Shown piece by piece: positions 1 to 8,179 of a stretch of 55,583 nucleotides of DNA. The stretch covers positions 1 to 55,583 of the forward strand of contig CAYUXZ010000016.1 of assembly GCA_964449135.1 (NCBI GenBank), in the 5' to 3' direction. The position numbers and the translations under genes were made by a program. The notes below the pieces were generated by a model. It worked only from the letters and a program-made list of their open reading frames with translations. It was not told where the DNA came from and did not search any database. This stretch comes from SZAS-103 sp964449135 (GTDB taxonomy: Bacteria > Pseudomonadota > Gammaproteobacteria > Xanthomonadales > Xanthomonadaceae). The number at the start of each line of letters is the position of its first letter. Within the stretch, counting starts at the first letter, position 1.

Positions 1-1734
1 AACTGCGGCACGCCCGACCAGTACGGCGACAACTGCGAGAACTGCGGCGCGACCTATTCGCCGACCGACCTGAAGAATCCGCGTTCGGTCGTCTCCGGCG
101 CAACGCCGGTACTGCGCGCGTCCGAGCATCATTTCTTCAAGGCCGGCGACTTCACCGATGCGCTTCGCACGTGGATCGAGGGCGACGTCGCGCATTCGTC
201 GGTGAAGGCCAAGCTGCGCGAGTGGCTGGACGCCGACGGCGGGCTTCGCGACTGGGACATCTCGCGCGACGCGCCCTATTTCGGATTCGAGATCCCCGGC
301 GCACCGGGCAAGTTCTTCTATGTCTGGCTGGACGCGCCGATCGGCTACCTCACCAGCCTACAGGCCTGGTGCGAAGACCAAGGCCTCGACTACGAAGCGC
401 TTGTCGCGGCGGGCACGCAGGCGGAGCTGCACCACTTCCTTGGCAAGGACATCGTCAACTTCCACGGCCTGTTCTGGCCGGCCGTGCTGAACGGCGCGGG
501 CATCACCATGCCGACCGCACTGCACGTCAACGGCTACCTCACCGTGAACGGCGCGAAGATGTCGAAGTCGCGCGGCACCTTCATCCAGGCGCGCACCTAC
601 CTTGACGCGGGCCTGGATCCGGAATGCCTGCGCTACTACTTCGCCGCCAAGACCGGCGCGGGCATGGACGACCTCGACCTCAACCTCGAGGACTTCGTCG
701 CGCGGGTGAATTCCGATCTCGTCGGCAAGTTCGTGAACATCGCGAGTCGCTGCGCGAAGCTTTTAGAAACGCATTTCCATGGTCGACTTGGAAAAGCATT
801 TTGGTCATCCGAAGCATCTGGGACTGGCGAGCCGACCGACTACGAATCCCGCGCCATTCAGGCCCTTGGAAGCGTCACAGGAGTTCTCGAGCACAGTGTG
901 GCAGAGAGATATAAGGCTGGCGAATTCAGCAAAGCAATCAACTCGATCATGCAGGCTGCGGACTATGCGAACGAGTACATCGCGGAAGCGGCGCCATGGG
1001 CTGTCGCAAAAGACCCTGCAAGAAAAGATGAACTGCAAGCCATCCTCACTACTGGCATCAATTGTTTCGCCCAAATCGCCAAGGCCCTCAAGCCAATCTT
1101 GCCTTCGATTGCTGCAAAGTCCGAAAAATATCTAAACCTTCCCAATGGGTTCTCTGAAAGCTCGTTCTACAAAGGCTATTTAAGCGACCACCAGTTGATG
1201 ACCTACGAGCCACTTTTCACCCGCATCGACCCCAAGCAGATCGAGGCCATGATCGAAGCCAGCAAGGAACACCTGGAAGCTTCCCCCTCTCCCCAGCCCT
1301 CCCCCGCGAAGGGGGGAGGGAGTCAAATTGCGGCTTCTGCTGCGGTTCCTACATCGACCACATCTGCTTCCTCCAGTCCCAATCCCCAAGCCTCCAGCCC
1401 CGGCTTCATCTCCATCGACGACTTCGCGAAGCTCGACCTGCGCATCGCCACGGTACTCGAATGCGGCTTCGTGGAAGGCTCGGACAAGCTGCTGCGCTTC
1501 AAGCTCGACGCGGGCGAACTCGGCCAGCGCCAGATCTTCTCGGGCATCCGCGCCGCCTACGGCGAACCGGAGAAGCTGGTCGGTCGCAAGGTGGTGTTCA
1601 TCGCCAATCTCGCGCCGCGCAAGATGCGCTTCGGCGTCAGCGAAGGCATGATCCTCTCCGCCGGCAGCGGCGATGCCGATCTGCACCTGCTCGATGTCGA
1701 TTCCGGCGCGCAGCCCGGCATGCCGGTGAAATGA
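1..1734 (+). CDS. metG: Methionyl-tRNA synthetase, 3' part (5' end outside window)
   Basis: Cytosolic enzyme that charges tRNA(Met) with methionine. The frame is open from the first base, so the start and HIGH motif lie upstream; 577 residues are visible. In order there is part of the zinc knuckle (CGTPDQYGDNCENCG), the KMSKS loop near visible codon 186, the anticodon-binding helices (about 230-420), a Ser/Pro/Ala linker (about 425-468) and a C-terminal OB-fold tRNA-binding domain beginning FISIDDFAKLDLRIATV. Two oddities: the linker begins with a GC-rich palindromic repeat read in frame as SPSPQPSPAKGGG, and codons of about 255-400 are much lower in GC than the rest. rnfB follows after 24 bases on the same strand. 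Confidence 0.97.
   Translation, partial: NCGTPDQYGDNCENCGATYSPTDLKNPRSVVSGATPVLRASEHHFFKAGDFTDALRTWIEGDVAHSSVKAKLREWLDADGGLRDWDISRDAPYFGFEIPGAPGKFFYVWLDAPIGYLTSLQAWCEDQGLDYEALVAAGTQAELHHFLGKDIVNFHGLFWPAVLNGAGITMPTALHVNGYLTVNGAKMSKSRGTFIQARTYLDAGLDPECLRYYFAAKTGAGMDDLDLNLEDFVARVNSDLVGKFVNIASRCAKLLETHFHGRLGKAFWSSEASGTGEPTDYESRAIQALGSVTGVLEHSVAERYKAGEFSKAINSIMQAADYANEYIAEAAPWAVAKDPARKDELQAILTTGINCFAQIAKALKPILPSIAAKSEKYLNLPNGFSESSFYKGYLSDHQLMTYEPLFTRIDPKQIEAMIEASKEHLEASPSPQPSPAKGGGSQIAASAAVPTSTTSASSSPNPQASSPGFISIDDFAKLDLRIATVLECGFVEGSDKLLRFKLDAGELGQRQIFSGIRAAYGEPEKLVGRKVVFIANLAPRKMRFGVSEGMILSAGSGDADLHLLDVDSGAQPGMPVK
1297..1320. repeat. Palindromic repeat inserted in the metG linker
   Basis: Arms CCCTCCCCC and GGGGGAGGG surround a short GCGAAG-containing loop; a C-rich stretch (from 1281) extends it upstream. 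The whole unit is in frame and translates as a Pro/Ser/Gly linker. Elements of this look (CCCTCTCCCC...GGGGAGGG) are, to my knowledge, dispersed in Xanthomonadaceae-type genomes, mostly between genes; family membership is inferred, not searched. Confidence 0.6.
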
Positions 1735-1748
1735 CCGCCGCGGAGTCG

Positions 1749-1770
1749 GCATGAATTCATGCGACTAGTC
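1749..1770. repeat. Two adjacent perfect palindromes at the rnfB start
   Basis: GCATGAATTCATGC (1749-1762) is a perfect 14-base palindrome containing the rnfB ATG (1759-1761), followed immediately by the perfect 8-base palindrome GACTAGTC (1763-1770). In mRNA the first could mask the start codon; no clear Shine-Dalgarno is seen. A regulatory role is inference. Confidence 0.4.
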
Positions 1771-2454
1771 GCAGCCATCGCGCCGTTTCTTGCGGTCGCG
1801 TTGCTCGCTCTGGCGCTCGGCTGGCTTCTCGGCCCCGCATTGCAGTCGCGGCTCGACGAAATCCCAGGCGACGATCCCTGGCGCTGCAAGCTGGTACGTA
1901 TCTTTTCCGCGATCGTCGTCGCATTGCCTTTCGCGGCGATCGGCGATTCGACGAACGCATGGATGTTCTGGCTCGCGGCCTTCGTCGGCTGGCTGCCCGG
2001 ATTGCTGCGCCCGGTGTGCACACGTCGTACGTTTGCGAACACCGAAGAAATGATCGAGGCCATCGACCGCCTGCTGCCGCAGACGCAATGCGGCCAATGC
2101 ACGTTTCCCGGTTGTCGTCCCTACGCGACCGCGATCGCCGAAGGCCGCGCCGACATCAACCAGTGCCCGCCGGGCGGCGAGGCAGGCATCCGCGCGCTCG
2201 CCGAACTGCTCGGCCGCGAACGCAAGCCGCTGAATCCGGCGCACGGCATCGAGAAGCCGAAGGTCGTCGCGCTGATCGTCGAAGCCGACTGCATCGGCTG
2301 CACCAAGTGCATCCAGGCCTGCCCGGTCGATGCGATCGTCGGAGCGCCCAAACGCATGCACACCGTGATCGCCGAGCTGTGCACCGGTTGCGAACTCTGC
2401 CTGCCGCCGTGCCCGGTGGACTGCATCGAGCTCGTGCCGCCGCGCGTCGCGTGA
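1759..2454 (+). CDS. rnfB: RnfB/RsxB-like iron-sulfur electron-transfer protein
   Basis: Membrane-associated ferredoxin-like subunit of the Rnf/Rsx complex, which moves electrons between NADH and ferredoxin-type carriers at the inner membrane. The 231-residue protein starts with hydrophobic segments (about 1-24 and 45-75), then an Fe-S domain with CGQCTFPGC and CPPGG cysteines, then two 4Fe-4S motifs, CIGCTKCIQACP and CTGCELCLPPCP. It is longer than E. coli RsxB (192 aa). No other rnf subunit is in the window: the neighbours are metG upstream and a convergent gene downstream (15-base gap). It may therefore serve a stand-alone electron-transfer role. Confidence 0.85.
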   Translation: MRLVAAIAPFLAVALLALALGWLLGPALQSRLDEIPGDDPWRCKLVRIFSAIVVALPFAAIGDSTNAWMFWLAAFVGWLPGLLRPVCTRRTFANTEEMIEAIDRLLPQTQCGQCTFPGCRPYATAIAEGRADINQCPPGGEAGIRALAELLGRERKPLNPAHGIEKPKVVALIVEADCIGCTKCIQACPVDAIVGAPKRMHTVIAELCTGCELCLPPCPVDCIELVPPRVA

Positions 2455-2469
2455 CGCCGTGCCGCGCGA

Positions 2470-3372
2470 TCAGTGCAGGTTCTTGCACCCCGTGCAGACG
2501 CGCTCGACGGCGTAGCCGTCCTTTTGCAGCAGGTGCACCACGCCGTCGTTGCCGGCCAGGTGCAATGCGCCGACGATGACCAGCGTGTTGTGCTTGCCGC
2601 CGTCGAGCATCTTCTCGATCTGCGGAATCCAGTTGCGGTTCCGTTGCGCGATCAGCTTCTGGTAGAGATCCGGGAACTTGTCGAAATCCTTCTTCGTCCT
2701 GGTGAGCAGCGCTGCGACATCGCCGCGTCGCCATTCGTCGTGTTCCTCGTTCATGTCCTTCGCGAAATCGTCCATTTCGTCCAGCGTCTGTCGCAGCATT
2801 TCGTCCTGTTCCTGCATCGGCAGCGTGTACATGATCGCCAGTTGCTGGTCGCTGGTTTCCAGCCCGCCGGTGGCCTTGTGGTCGGTGCCGGACATCTTGA
2901 CGAAGTGCATGTCGAGTCCGGCGTCCGGAGTGATCCCCAGCTTCGTGGTTTCCATCACCACGAGCGTCAGCGACACCATCCACGGCTCGAAGCGCTGCAA
3001 GGCCGCGATCGGGACACGACTCTTCATTCCGTAGGCCTGCAGTTCGTCCCAGGTCGCCTTCTGCAGGTCGTCCTTGAGCTGGTGCGCGGAATCGGGGTAC
3101 ATGCCGTGCTTGAGCGCGTTCGCCTGCGACTCGTCCGAAAGCAGGTCTTCCGGCGCGACCTCGAACACCAGCTTGTCCGCGGACTTGTAGACGGAATCCA
3201 CGTCGTCCGAAAGCGGGTAGTCGCTTTCCCGGAGCGCATGCATCGAACCGAGCAGGTACACCGTACTCTGGCCCTTGCTGACCTTCCAAAGCATCGGCGT
3301 GGGCGGCGCTGCGGCGGCGCTGCCGGCGACCAGCAGTGCGAGCGCGAGCGTGCAGATCGACTGCTTCATCAT
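2470..3372 (-). CDS. TraB/GumN family protein, secreted
   Basis: 300 residues with a signal peptide (MMKQSICTLALALLVAGSAAAA). It carries the two hallmarks of the TraB/GumN (Tiki-like) superfamily: an N-terminal GSMH motif (YLLGSMHALRE) and a C-terminal GALHLAG motif followed by LLQKDGY, with a conserved FEVAP segment between. Tiki relatives are metal-dependent proteases, but the bacterial function is unsettled. The chosen ATG overlaps the stop of the upstream DUF1684 gene (ATGA), so the pair is translationally coupled. Likely periplasmic. Confidence 0.85.
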   Translation of the reverse strand: MMKQSICTLALALLVAGSAAAAPPTPMLWKVSKGQSTVYLLGSMHALRESDYPLSDDVDSVYKSADKLVFEVAPEDLLSDESQANALKHGMYPDSAHQLKDDLQKATWDELQAYGMKSRVPIAALQRFEPWMVSLTLVVMETTKLGITPDAGLDMHFVKMSGTDHKATGGLETSDQQLAIMYTLPMQEQDEMLRQTLDEMDDFAKDMNEEHDEWRRGDVAALLTRTKKDFDKFPDLYQKLIAQRNRNWIPQIEKMLDGGKHNTLVIVGALHLAGNDGVVHLLQKDGYAVERVCTGCKNLH

Positions 3373-4400
3373 GAGGACTTCCCCGTCGTCGGAATGGTCG
3401 CCTGCTCGTCGTGATGCACCGCGCCGCGATAGGCCTTTTCGCCCGCGGTGATCGTCAGATCGAGACGATTCTCGGGCGGCGGCAGCGGGCAGGTCGCGTA
3501 ATGCGTGAACACGCAGGGCGGGTTGTACGACTGGTTGAAGTCCACCACGGTCGCGCCATTCTTCGGCGGATCGGCGTAGAGGAAACGGCCCGCGGCATAC
3601 GTCGTCTTGCCGTTGGTGTGGTCGGCGTAGATCAGGAACAGCCGGCCGTCGCCCTCGTCCACCGCTTCCAGGCGATACGTCTTGCCGTCCTTCTCGAACA
3701 CCACCGTCCCCGGATTCATCATCGGATCGACGGTGTTTATCACCGAGGCGACCGGGATGGTCTGGCCTTTCGTGTGCGGCTCGAAGCGCGCGGGGATGCG
3801 CCAGGAAGGATCGGCGTCGAAGTAGTCGATGCCGATGAATCCGGTGCGCGTCGGCGCGTTCGCGTCCTTCACCCGCAACGCGAACTTGCCGCTGCGCTCG
3901 ATGAGCTGGAAATTCGCGCTGCCGCCGTTGAACGCGACGATGGTCGGGCCGCGCTGATCGGTCGTCGCATCGCTGCGAAGCGTGGTCTCGCCCGTCGCCG
4001 GTTTGCCGTCGATCGTCACTCCAGCCGCAGGATCGGGTGTGAAGCTGGCCTTCCCGTCCGCGAGCACGAGCTTGCCGAGCTTTGCGGGGCCGGCGCGCAA
4101 CTGGATGTCGTTGCTGTCGGCCATGCCGAGCGCGTGCGTGCCCGGATCGACCCAGTGCAGGCCGACCAGCGACAGCCAGCCGTCGGGTTTGCGCAGGCGT
4201 TCGACGCGGTGCGTGCGCCAGTCCATCGTGATCTTCTCGAACGCGGCGCGATCGATCTGCGCAGGTTGTGCGGATGGTTGGGTCGCTGATGCGCCAGCCG
4301 TGGACGACGGCGCGGCGGATTGCCTGTCGCATCCGGCCAGCGTCAGCGACGCGACGACGGCTCCGGCGAAACAACCGGTGATCATTGAGTTGAAGCGCAT
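3369..4400 (-). CDS. DUF1684 lipoprotein
   Basis: 343 residues with an N-terminal lipoprotein signal (lipobox LAGC, Cys24) and then a Ser/Ala/Gln-rich spacer. The conserved part (about residues 50-335) has the DUF1684 pattern: WRTHRVERLRKPDGWLSLVG near the start and NPPCVFTHYATCPLPPPENR near the end. The function of DUF1684 proteins is unknown. It probably sits in the periplasm, anchored to a membrane. It overlaps the downstream TraB/GumN gene by four bases and lies 49 bases from mutL, so it may have its own promoter or use that of its partner. Confidence 0.85.
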   Translation of the reverse strand: MRFNSMITGCFAGAVVASLTLAGCDRQSAAPSSTAGASATQPSAQPAQIDRAAFEKITMDWRTHRVERLRKPDGWLSLVGLHWVDPGTHALGMADSNDIQLRAGPAKLGKLVLADGKASFTPDPAAGVTIDGKPATGETTLRSDATTDQRGPTIVAFNGGSANFQLIERSGKFALRVKDANAPTRTGFIGIDYFDADPSWRIPARFEPHTKGQTIPVASVINTVDPMMNPGTVVFEKDGKTYRLEAVDEGDGRLFLIYADHTNGKTTYAAGRFLYADPPKNGATVVDFNQSYNPPCVFTHYATCPLPPPENRLDLTITAGEKAYRGAVHHDEQATIPTTGKSS

Positions 4401-4449
4401 GAAAATTTCCAGGGTCTTCGATTCGTGATGTTGATCTGCTGTCGCGAGG

Positions 4450-6258
4450 CTAACGGCCTCTCATGAACAGCCGGTCGAGTTCGGCTCGGGTGAGTTGCAC
4501 CCAGGTCGGGCGCCCATGATTGCACTGACCCGAGCGCTCTGTCGCCTCCATGTCGCGCAACAGTGCGTTCATCTCTGCGACGGTCAGCCGCCGGTTCGCG
4601 CGCACCGAGCCATGGCAGGCCATGGTCGAGAGCAGCTCGTTGCGCCGTTCTTCGACCTTGCGCGAGCCGCCGTGTTCCCGCAGGTCGGTGAGCACGTCGA
4701 GCAACAACTGGCGCGGATCGGCGCCGTCGAGCAACGCCGGCACGCTGCGCAGGGTCAGCGATTGCGGGCCGCTGCGATCGACCTCGAAACCGAGTTCCGA
4801 CAACGCCTGCGCATGTTCCTCGGCCGCATCGGCTTCGCGTTCGGACAGCGCAAGCGTGGTCGGCACCAGCAGTGGCAGTGCGCGAATGCCGACGCCTTCC
4901 TGCGCGGTCTTCAGGCGTTCGTAGGTGATGCGCTCATGCGCGGCGTGCATGTCCACCAGCACCAGTCCGTGCTCGTTCTCGGCGAGGATGAAAATGCCGT
5001 GCAGTTGCGCGAGCGCGTAGCCCAGCGGCGGCGCTTCGCCGGGTTCCGTTTCCGGCAACGGCTGCAGCTGTGTCGCCGCGAACATCGCCACGGCATCGCT
5101 TCCGAATCCGCCCGCATAAGCCGGCGCGGGTTCGCCGACCGCGAGCGAAGGCTGCCGCATCGGCTGCCACGTCATCGCATTCGATGCACGCGCATTCGCG
5201 AACGTGCCGGCATCCCCCGATTCCGTCGGGGGCATTCCCTGCGGCGGCGACGCGACCAGTCCTGCGCGCGCGCCGGCGAGCGACTCGTGCAGCGTGCGGA
5301 ACACGAAATCGTGCACCAGCCGCCCGTCGCGGAAGCGCACCTCGAACTTCGCCGGATGCACGTTCACATCGACACGGCGCGGATCGAGCTCGAGGAACAG
5401 CACGAAGGCCGGATGGCGGCCGTGGTAGAGCACGTCCGCGTAGGCCTGGCGCACCGCGTGCGCGACCGTGCGATCGCGCACGCCGCGCCCGTTCACGAAG
5501 AAATATTGCTGGTCGGCGCTGGAGCGCGCGGTTGTCGGCAACCCGATCCACCCGTGCAGGCGCAGGCCGGCCGCCGCGTGGTCGAGCGCGATGCAGGCGT
5601 TCGCGAAGTCCTCGCCCAGCACGGCGGCGACGCGGCCGATCGAATCCTCGCCCCGAAGCGGGCGGTAATGGCGGATGGACTTGCCGTTGTGTCCTACGCG
5701 CAATTCGATGTCCGGGCGCGAGAGCGCGAGCACGCGCAACCAGTCCTCGACATGCCCAAGCTCGGTGCGCTCGGCTTTCAGGAAACGCCGCCGCGCGGGC
5801 ACGTTGTAGAACAGATCGCGCACCTCGACCGTGCTGCCCGACGGATGAGGATGCGGCGCTACTGCGCTCGGTTTGCCGCCGTCGATGCGCAACTGCGCGC
5901 CATGCTCGACGCCACTCGCGCGCGAACTCAGACTGAAGCGACTTACCGACGCGATCGACGGCAATGCCTCGCCACGGAAACCCAGCGTGGCGACTTGTTC
6001 AAGGTCGTCCAGCGAAGCGATCTTGCTGGTCGCATGGCGCGACACCGCGAGCGGCAGTTCGTCCACTGCGATGCCGCCGCCGTCGTCGCGCACGCGGATC
6101 AGGCGGATGCCGCCTTCTTCCAGATCGATGTCCAGCCGCGTCGCGCCCGCGTCGAGCGCGTTCTCGACGAGTTCCTTCACGACCGAAGCCGGGCGCTCGA
6201 CGACCTCACCGGCAGCAATCTGGTCGATCAGGGTTTCGGGGAGTTGACGGATCGGCAC
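4450..6258 (-). CDS. mutL: DNA mismatch repair protein MutL, endonuclease type
   Basis: 602 residues. MutL couples mismatch recognition by MutS to strand excision. The GHKL ATPase half is complete: ELVENALDAG (residues 29-38), DDGGGI and GFRGEAL. The C-terminal half has DMHAAHERITYE (about 436-447), which fits the DQHA(X)2E(X)4E metal-binding endonuclease motif with Met for Gln, plus ACHGSVRANR and CNHGRP. Such MutLs (as in Pseudomonas aeruginosa) nick DNA themselves, unlike E. coli MutL, which relies on MutH. The start is a GTG (VPIRQLPETLIDQIAAGEVV), the only in-frame start that fits the family N-terminus; longer in-frame extensions read into amiC antisense. It lies 59 bases downstream of amiC. 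Confidence 0.95.
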   Translation of the reverse strand: MPIRQLPETLIDQIAAGEVVERPASVVKELVENALDAGATRLDIDLEEGGIRLIRVRDDGGGIAVDELPLAVSRHATSKIASLDDLEQVATLGFRGEALPSIASVSRFSLSSRASGVEHGAQLRIDGGKPSAVAPHPHPSGSTVEVRDLFYNVPARRRFLKAERTELGHVEDWLRVLALSRPDIELRVGHNGKSIRHYRPLRGEDSIGRVAAVLGEDFANACIALDHAAAGLRLHGWIGLPTTARSSADQQYFFVNGRGVRDRTVAHAVRQAYADVLYHGRHPAFVLFLELDPRRVDVNVHPAKFEVRFRDGRLVHDFVFRTLHESLAGARAGLVASPPQGMPPTESGDAGTFANARASNAMTWQPMRQPSLAVGEPAPAYAGGFGSDAVAMFAATQLQPLPETEPGEAPPLGYALAQLHGIFILAENEHGLVLVDMHAAHERITYERLKTAQEGVGIRALPLLVPTTLALSEREADAAEEHAQALSELGFEVDRSGPQSLTLRSVPALLDGADPRQLLLDVLTDLREHGGSRKVEERRNELLSTMACHGSVRANRRLTVAEMNALLRDMEATERSGQCNHGRPTWVQLTRAELDRLFMRGR

Positions 6259-6317
6259 GGCGGCATCGCGGAACCAAAACGCGATGATAGCAGCGACCGA
6301 TGAAACCTTCGGTGAGA

Positions 6318-8078
6318 TCAGCCGTCCGTGGCGCGCGCAGGAATCCGTAGCCGCTGACCAGTCCGTATGCGGCTGGTATCGAGGTCGTTGAGCGCGCGCA
6401 ACTGCATCACCGTCACGCCATAGCGGTCGGCGATATCGCGCAGGCGCTCGCCGCGCCGGACGATGTGGTAACGCTGCACGTCGGCGGCGGAAGCCAGTTG
6501 CACCGGCCGCGGATTCGCATCGGAATCGTCGGATCCGTAAGCGGTCTGCACCATTTCCGACGTGGAATCGGGCGACGACGCGGCGGCGACCGTACGCGCG
6601 TCGCGCGTGGCCTTGTCGTGCAACGCCGCGAACTGCGTCTCCGGCAGCGGGTTGTCGATGAAATAGCCGCGCACGCCGCTGAGGACAGCGCCGGCGAGCC
6701 GTGCGCGGTAGTCGGGATCGTTGAGCTGTTCTTCCTCGTCCGCGTTGGTGATGAACGCGGTCTCGACCAGCATCGAAGGCACGTCGGGCGAGCGCAGCAC
6801 GACGAAGTTCGCGTGCTCCGGATGCGCCTTGTGCGTGCGGCCGATGTCGCGCAGCGCCTGGTGCACGCGCTCGGCGGCGTCCTCGGACGCCTTCATCGTC
6901 GCGCTCTGAGAAAGATCCAGCAGTACCGAGGCCAGCGTGTCGTCCTTGTCGCGCAGCTTGACGCCGCCGACGAGGTCGGCCGCGTTCTCGCGATCGGCCA
7001 GCCAGCGCGCGGCCTGCGAGGTCACGCCGCGCTGCGAGAGCACCCACACCGACGAACCGGTCGCGGTATGCGTCGGATCGGCGTCGGCATGGATCGAGAT
7101 GAACAGGTCGGCCTTGGCGGCGCGCGCCTTGCGATAGCGCTCGGCGAGCGGGATGAAGTAGTCGCCATCGCGCGTGAGCACGGCCTGCATTCCCGGCTCG
7201 GCGTTGACCTGGCGCGCGAGTTCGCGCGCGGTCGCGAGCGTCACGTTCTTCTCGTAGCTTCCCGCATAGCCCTTCGCGCCGACATCCTGGCCGCCGTGGC
7301 CCGCATCGATCGCGATGACCAGTTTGCGCTGGCCGACACCGAGCACGTCGCGCAGGGTGCGCGCGCCGGGTCGCGCAGGCCGCGTCGCGGAATCCGGCAC
7401 GTCGTTAGCGGCTGTTGCTGCGATCGAGGACATGGCGGCGGGCGCTGTCGTCGCGGAAGTAGCGACCGCATTTCCGGAATTCGCTGCCGTGGAGCCGCGT
7501 TTGTCCGGATCGCGGCGCGGCGCGATCGGAGCCTGCGTCGGAATGATCGTCGCGCCGTCCGCATCGTTTTCCGTCACGACACGGGTCGCGATGCCGTTCT
7601 CGGCGCTGATCGCCGTTTTGCGGATAGCGATGGGCGGACTGGAAGCGGAGGAACCGGCCGGCTCCGGCTGCGCGCGTTGCGTGTCGGTCAACAATTCGAC
7701 CGTGACTTCGGTGTTCCCGTCGCGATGCTCGACGCGCGTCTGCGGATGCACCGATGCGGACAGATCGAACACCAGCCGCGCATCGCCCGGGGTCGGTTGG
7801 CCGGTACGCACGTTGGAAACGACGCCGTCGGGCCCGGGAACCTGGAATCCATGCTCGAAGCGGCTGTCGCGCAGATCCAGCACCAACCGGTTCGGATGGT
7901 CGAGGGTGAACACCGCGATCTGCACATCGCCGCTGGCCTCGACCAGCGCGCGCGTGCGCCCGGCGGATTCCACCACCCTCGCCTGCTGCACGGTTGCCGC
8001 TGCTGCAGTCTGCGCCGCCAGCCAGAGCCCGGCGGACAGGCCGAAAACAGCACTGGCAGTGGCTCGCGGGTTCCCCAT
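6318..8078 (-). CDS. amiC: N-acetylmuramoyl-L-alanine amidase with AMIN and LysM domains
   Basis: 586-residue periplasmic zinc amidase that cleaves the stem peptide from MurNAc during daughter-cell separation. It has a signal peptide (about 1-28), an AMIN domain (about 30-130), a long Ala/Thr/Ser linker (about 140-240), an Amidase_3 domain with AIDAGHGGQ (His near 261), SYEKN (Glu near 276), SIHADAD (His near 326) and VETAF (Glu near 439), and a C-terminal LysM (about 533-582) for glycan binding. The AMIN-catalytic-LysM layout resembles E. coli AmiB, and the neighbours tsaE and mutL are also those of amiB; amiC/amiB naming is therefore loose. A promoter with TATGAA lies 8 bases before the ATG. 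Confidence 0.93.
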   Translation of the reverse strand: MGNPRATASAVFGLSAGLWLAAQTAAAATVQQARVVESAGRTRALVEASGDVQIAVFTLDHPNRLVLDLRDSRFEHGFQVPGPDGVVSNVRTGQPTPGDARLVFDLSASVHPQTRVEHRDGNTEVTVELLTDTQRAQPEPAGSSASSPPIAIRKTAISAENGIATRVVTENDADGATIIPTQAPIAPRRDPDKRGSTAANSGNAVATSATTAPAAMSSIAATAANDVPDSATRPARPGARTLRDVLGVGQRKLVIAIDAGHGGQDVGAKGYAGSYEKNVTLATARELARQVNAEPGMQAVLTRDGDYFIPLAERYRKARAAKADLFISIHADADPTHTATGSSVWVLSQRGVTSQAARWLADRENAADLVGGVKLRDKDDTLASVLLDLSQSATMKASEDAAERVHQALRDIGRTHKAHPEHANFVVLRSPDVPSMLVETAFITNADEEEQLNDPDYRARLAGAVLSGVRGYFIDNPLPETQFAALHDKATRDARTVAAASSPDSTSEMVQTAYGSDDSDANPRPVQLASAADVQRYHIVRRGERLRDIADRYGVTVMQLRALNDLDTSRIRTGQRLRIPARATDG

Positions 8079-8134
8079 GGTTGCGATTCATACCGCAACC
8101 CGCTGCAAATTACAAGCACTTTTCCCTTGTAAAT
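8079..8134 (-). promoter_or_regulatory. amiC promoter with overlapping inverted repeat
   Basis: On the minus strand TTGTAA (8115-8110) and TATGAA (8092-8087) are separated by exactly 17 bases, and TATGAA lies 8 bases before the amiC ATG, so the transcript would be leaderless or nearly so. An inverted repeat TTACAAG (8110-8116) / CTTGTAA (8126-8132) covers the -35 box and could be an operator. A second one, GGTTGCG (8079-8085) / CGCAACC (8094-8100), spans the -10 region. Confidence 0.55.
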
Positions 8135-8179
8135 CCGTAGCCTGTATGAACTATCTGGAATCCACAGCAGAAAAGCACG

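Noticed and set aside
3373..4374. Upstream extension of the TraB/GumN protein
   Set aside because: Reads out of frame through the DUF1684 gene; the signal peptide starts at 3372 and overlaps the DUF1684 stop.
4401..4449. miaA-hfq expected downstream of mutL
   Set aside because: Not present; DUF1684 and TraB/GumN genes occupy the place, so the E. coli order ends at mutL here.
6259..7047. N-terminal extension of MutL
   Set aside because: Out-of-frame reading of amiC; the family N-terminus begins at 6258.
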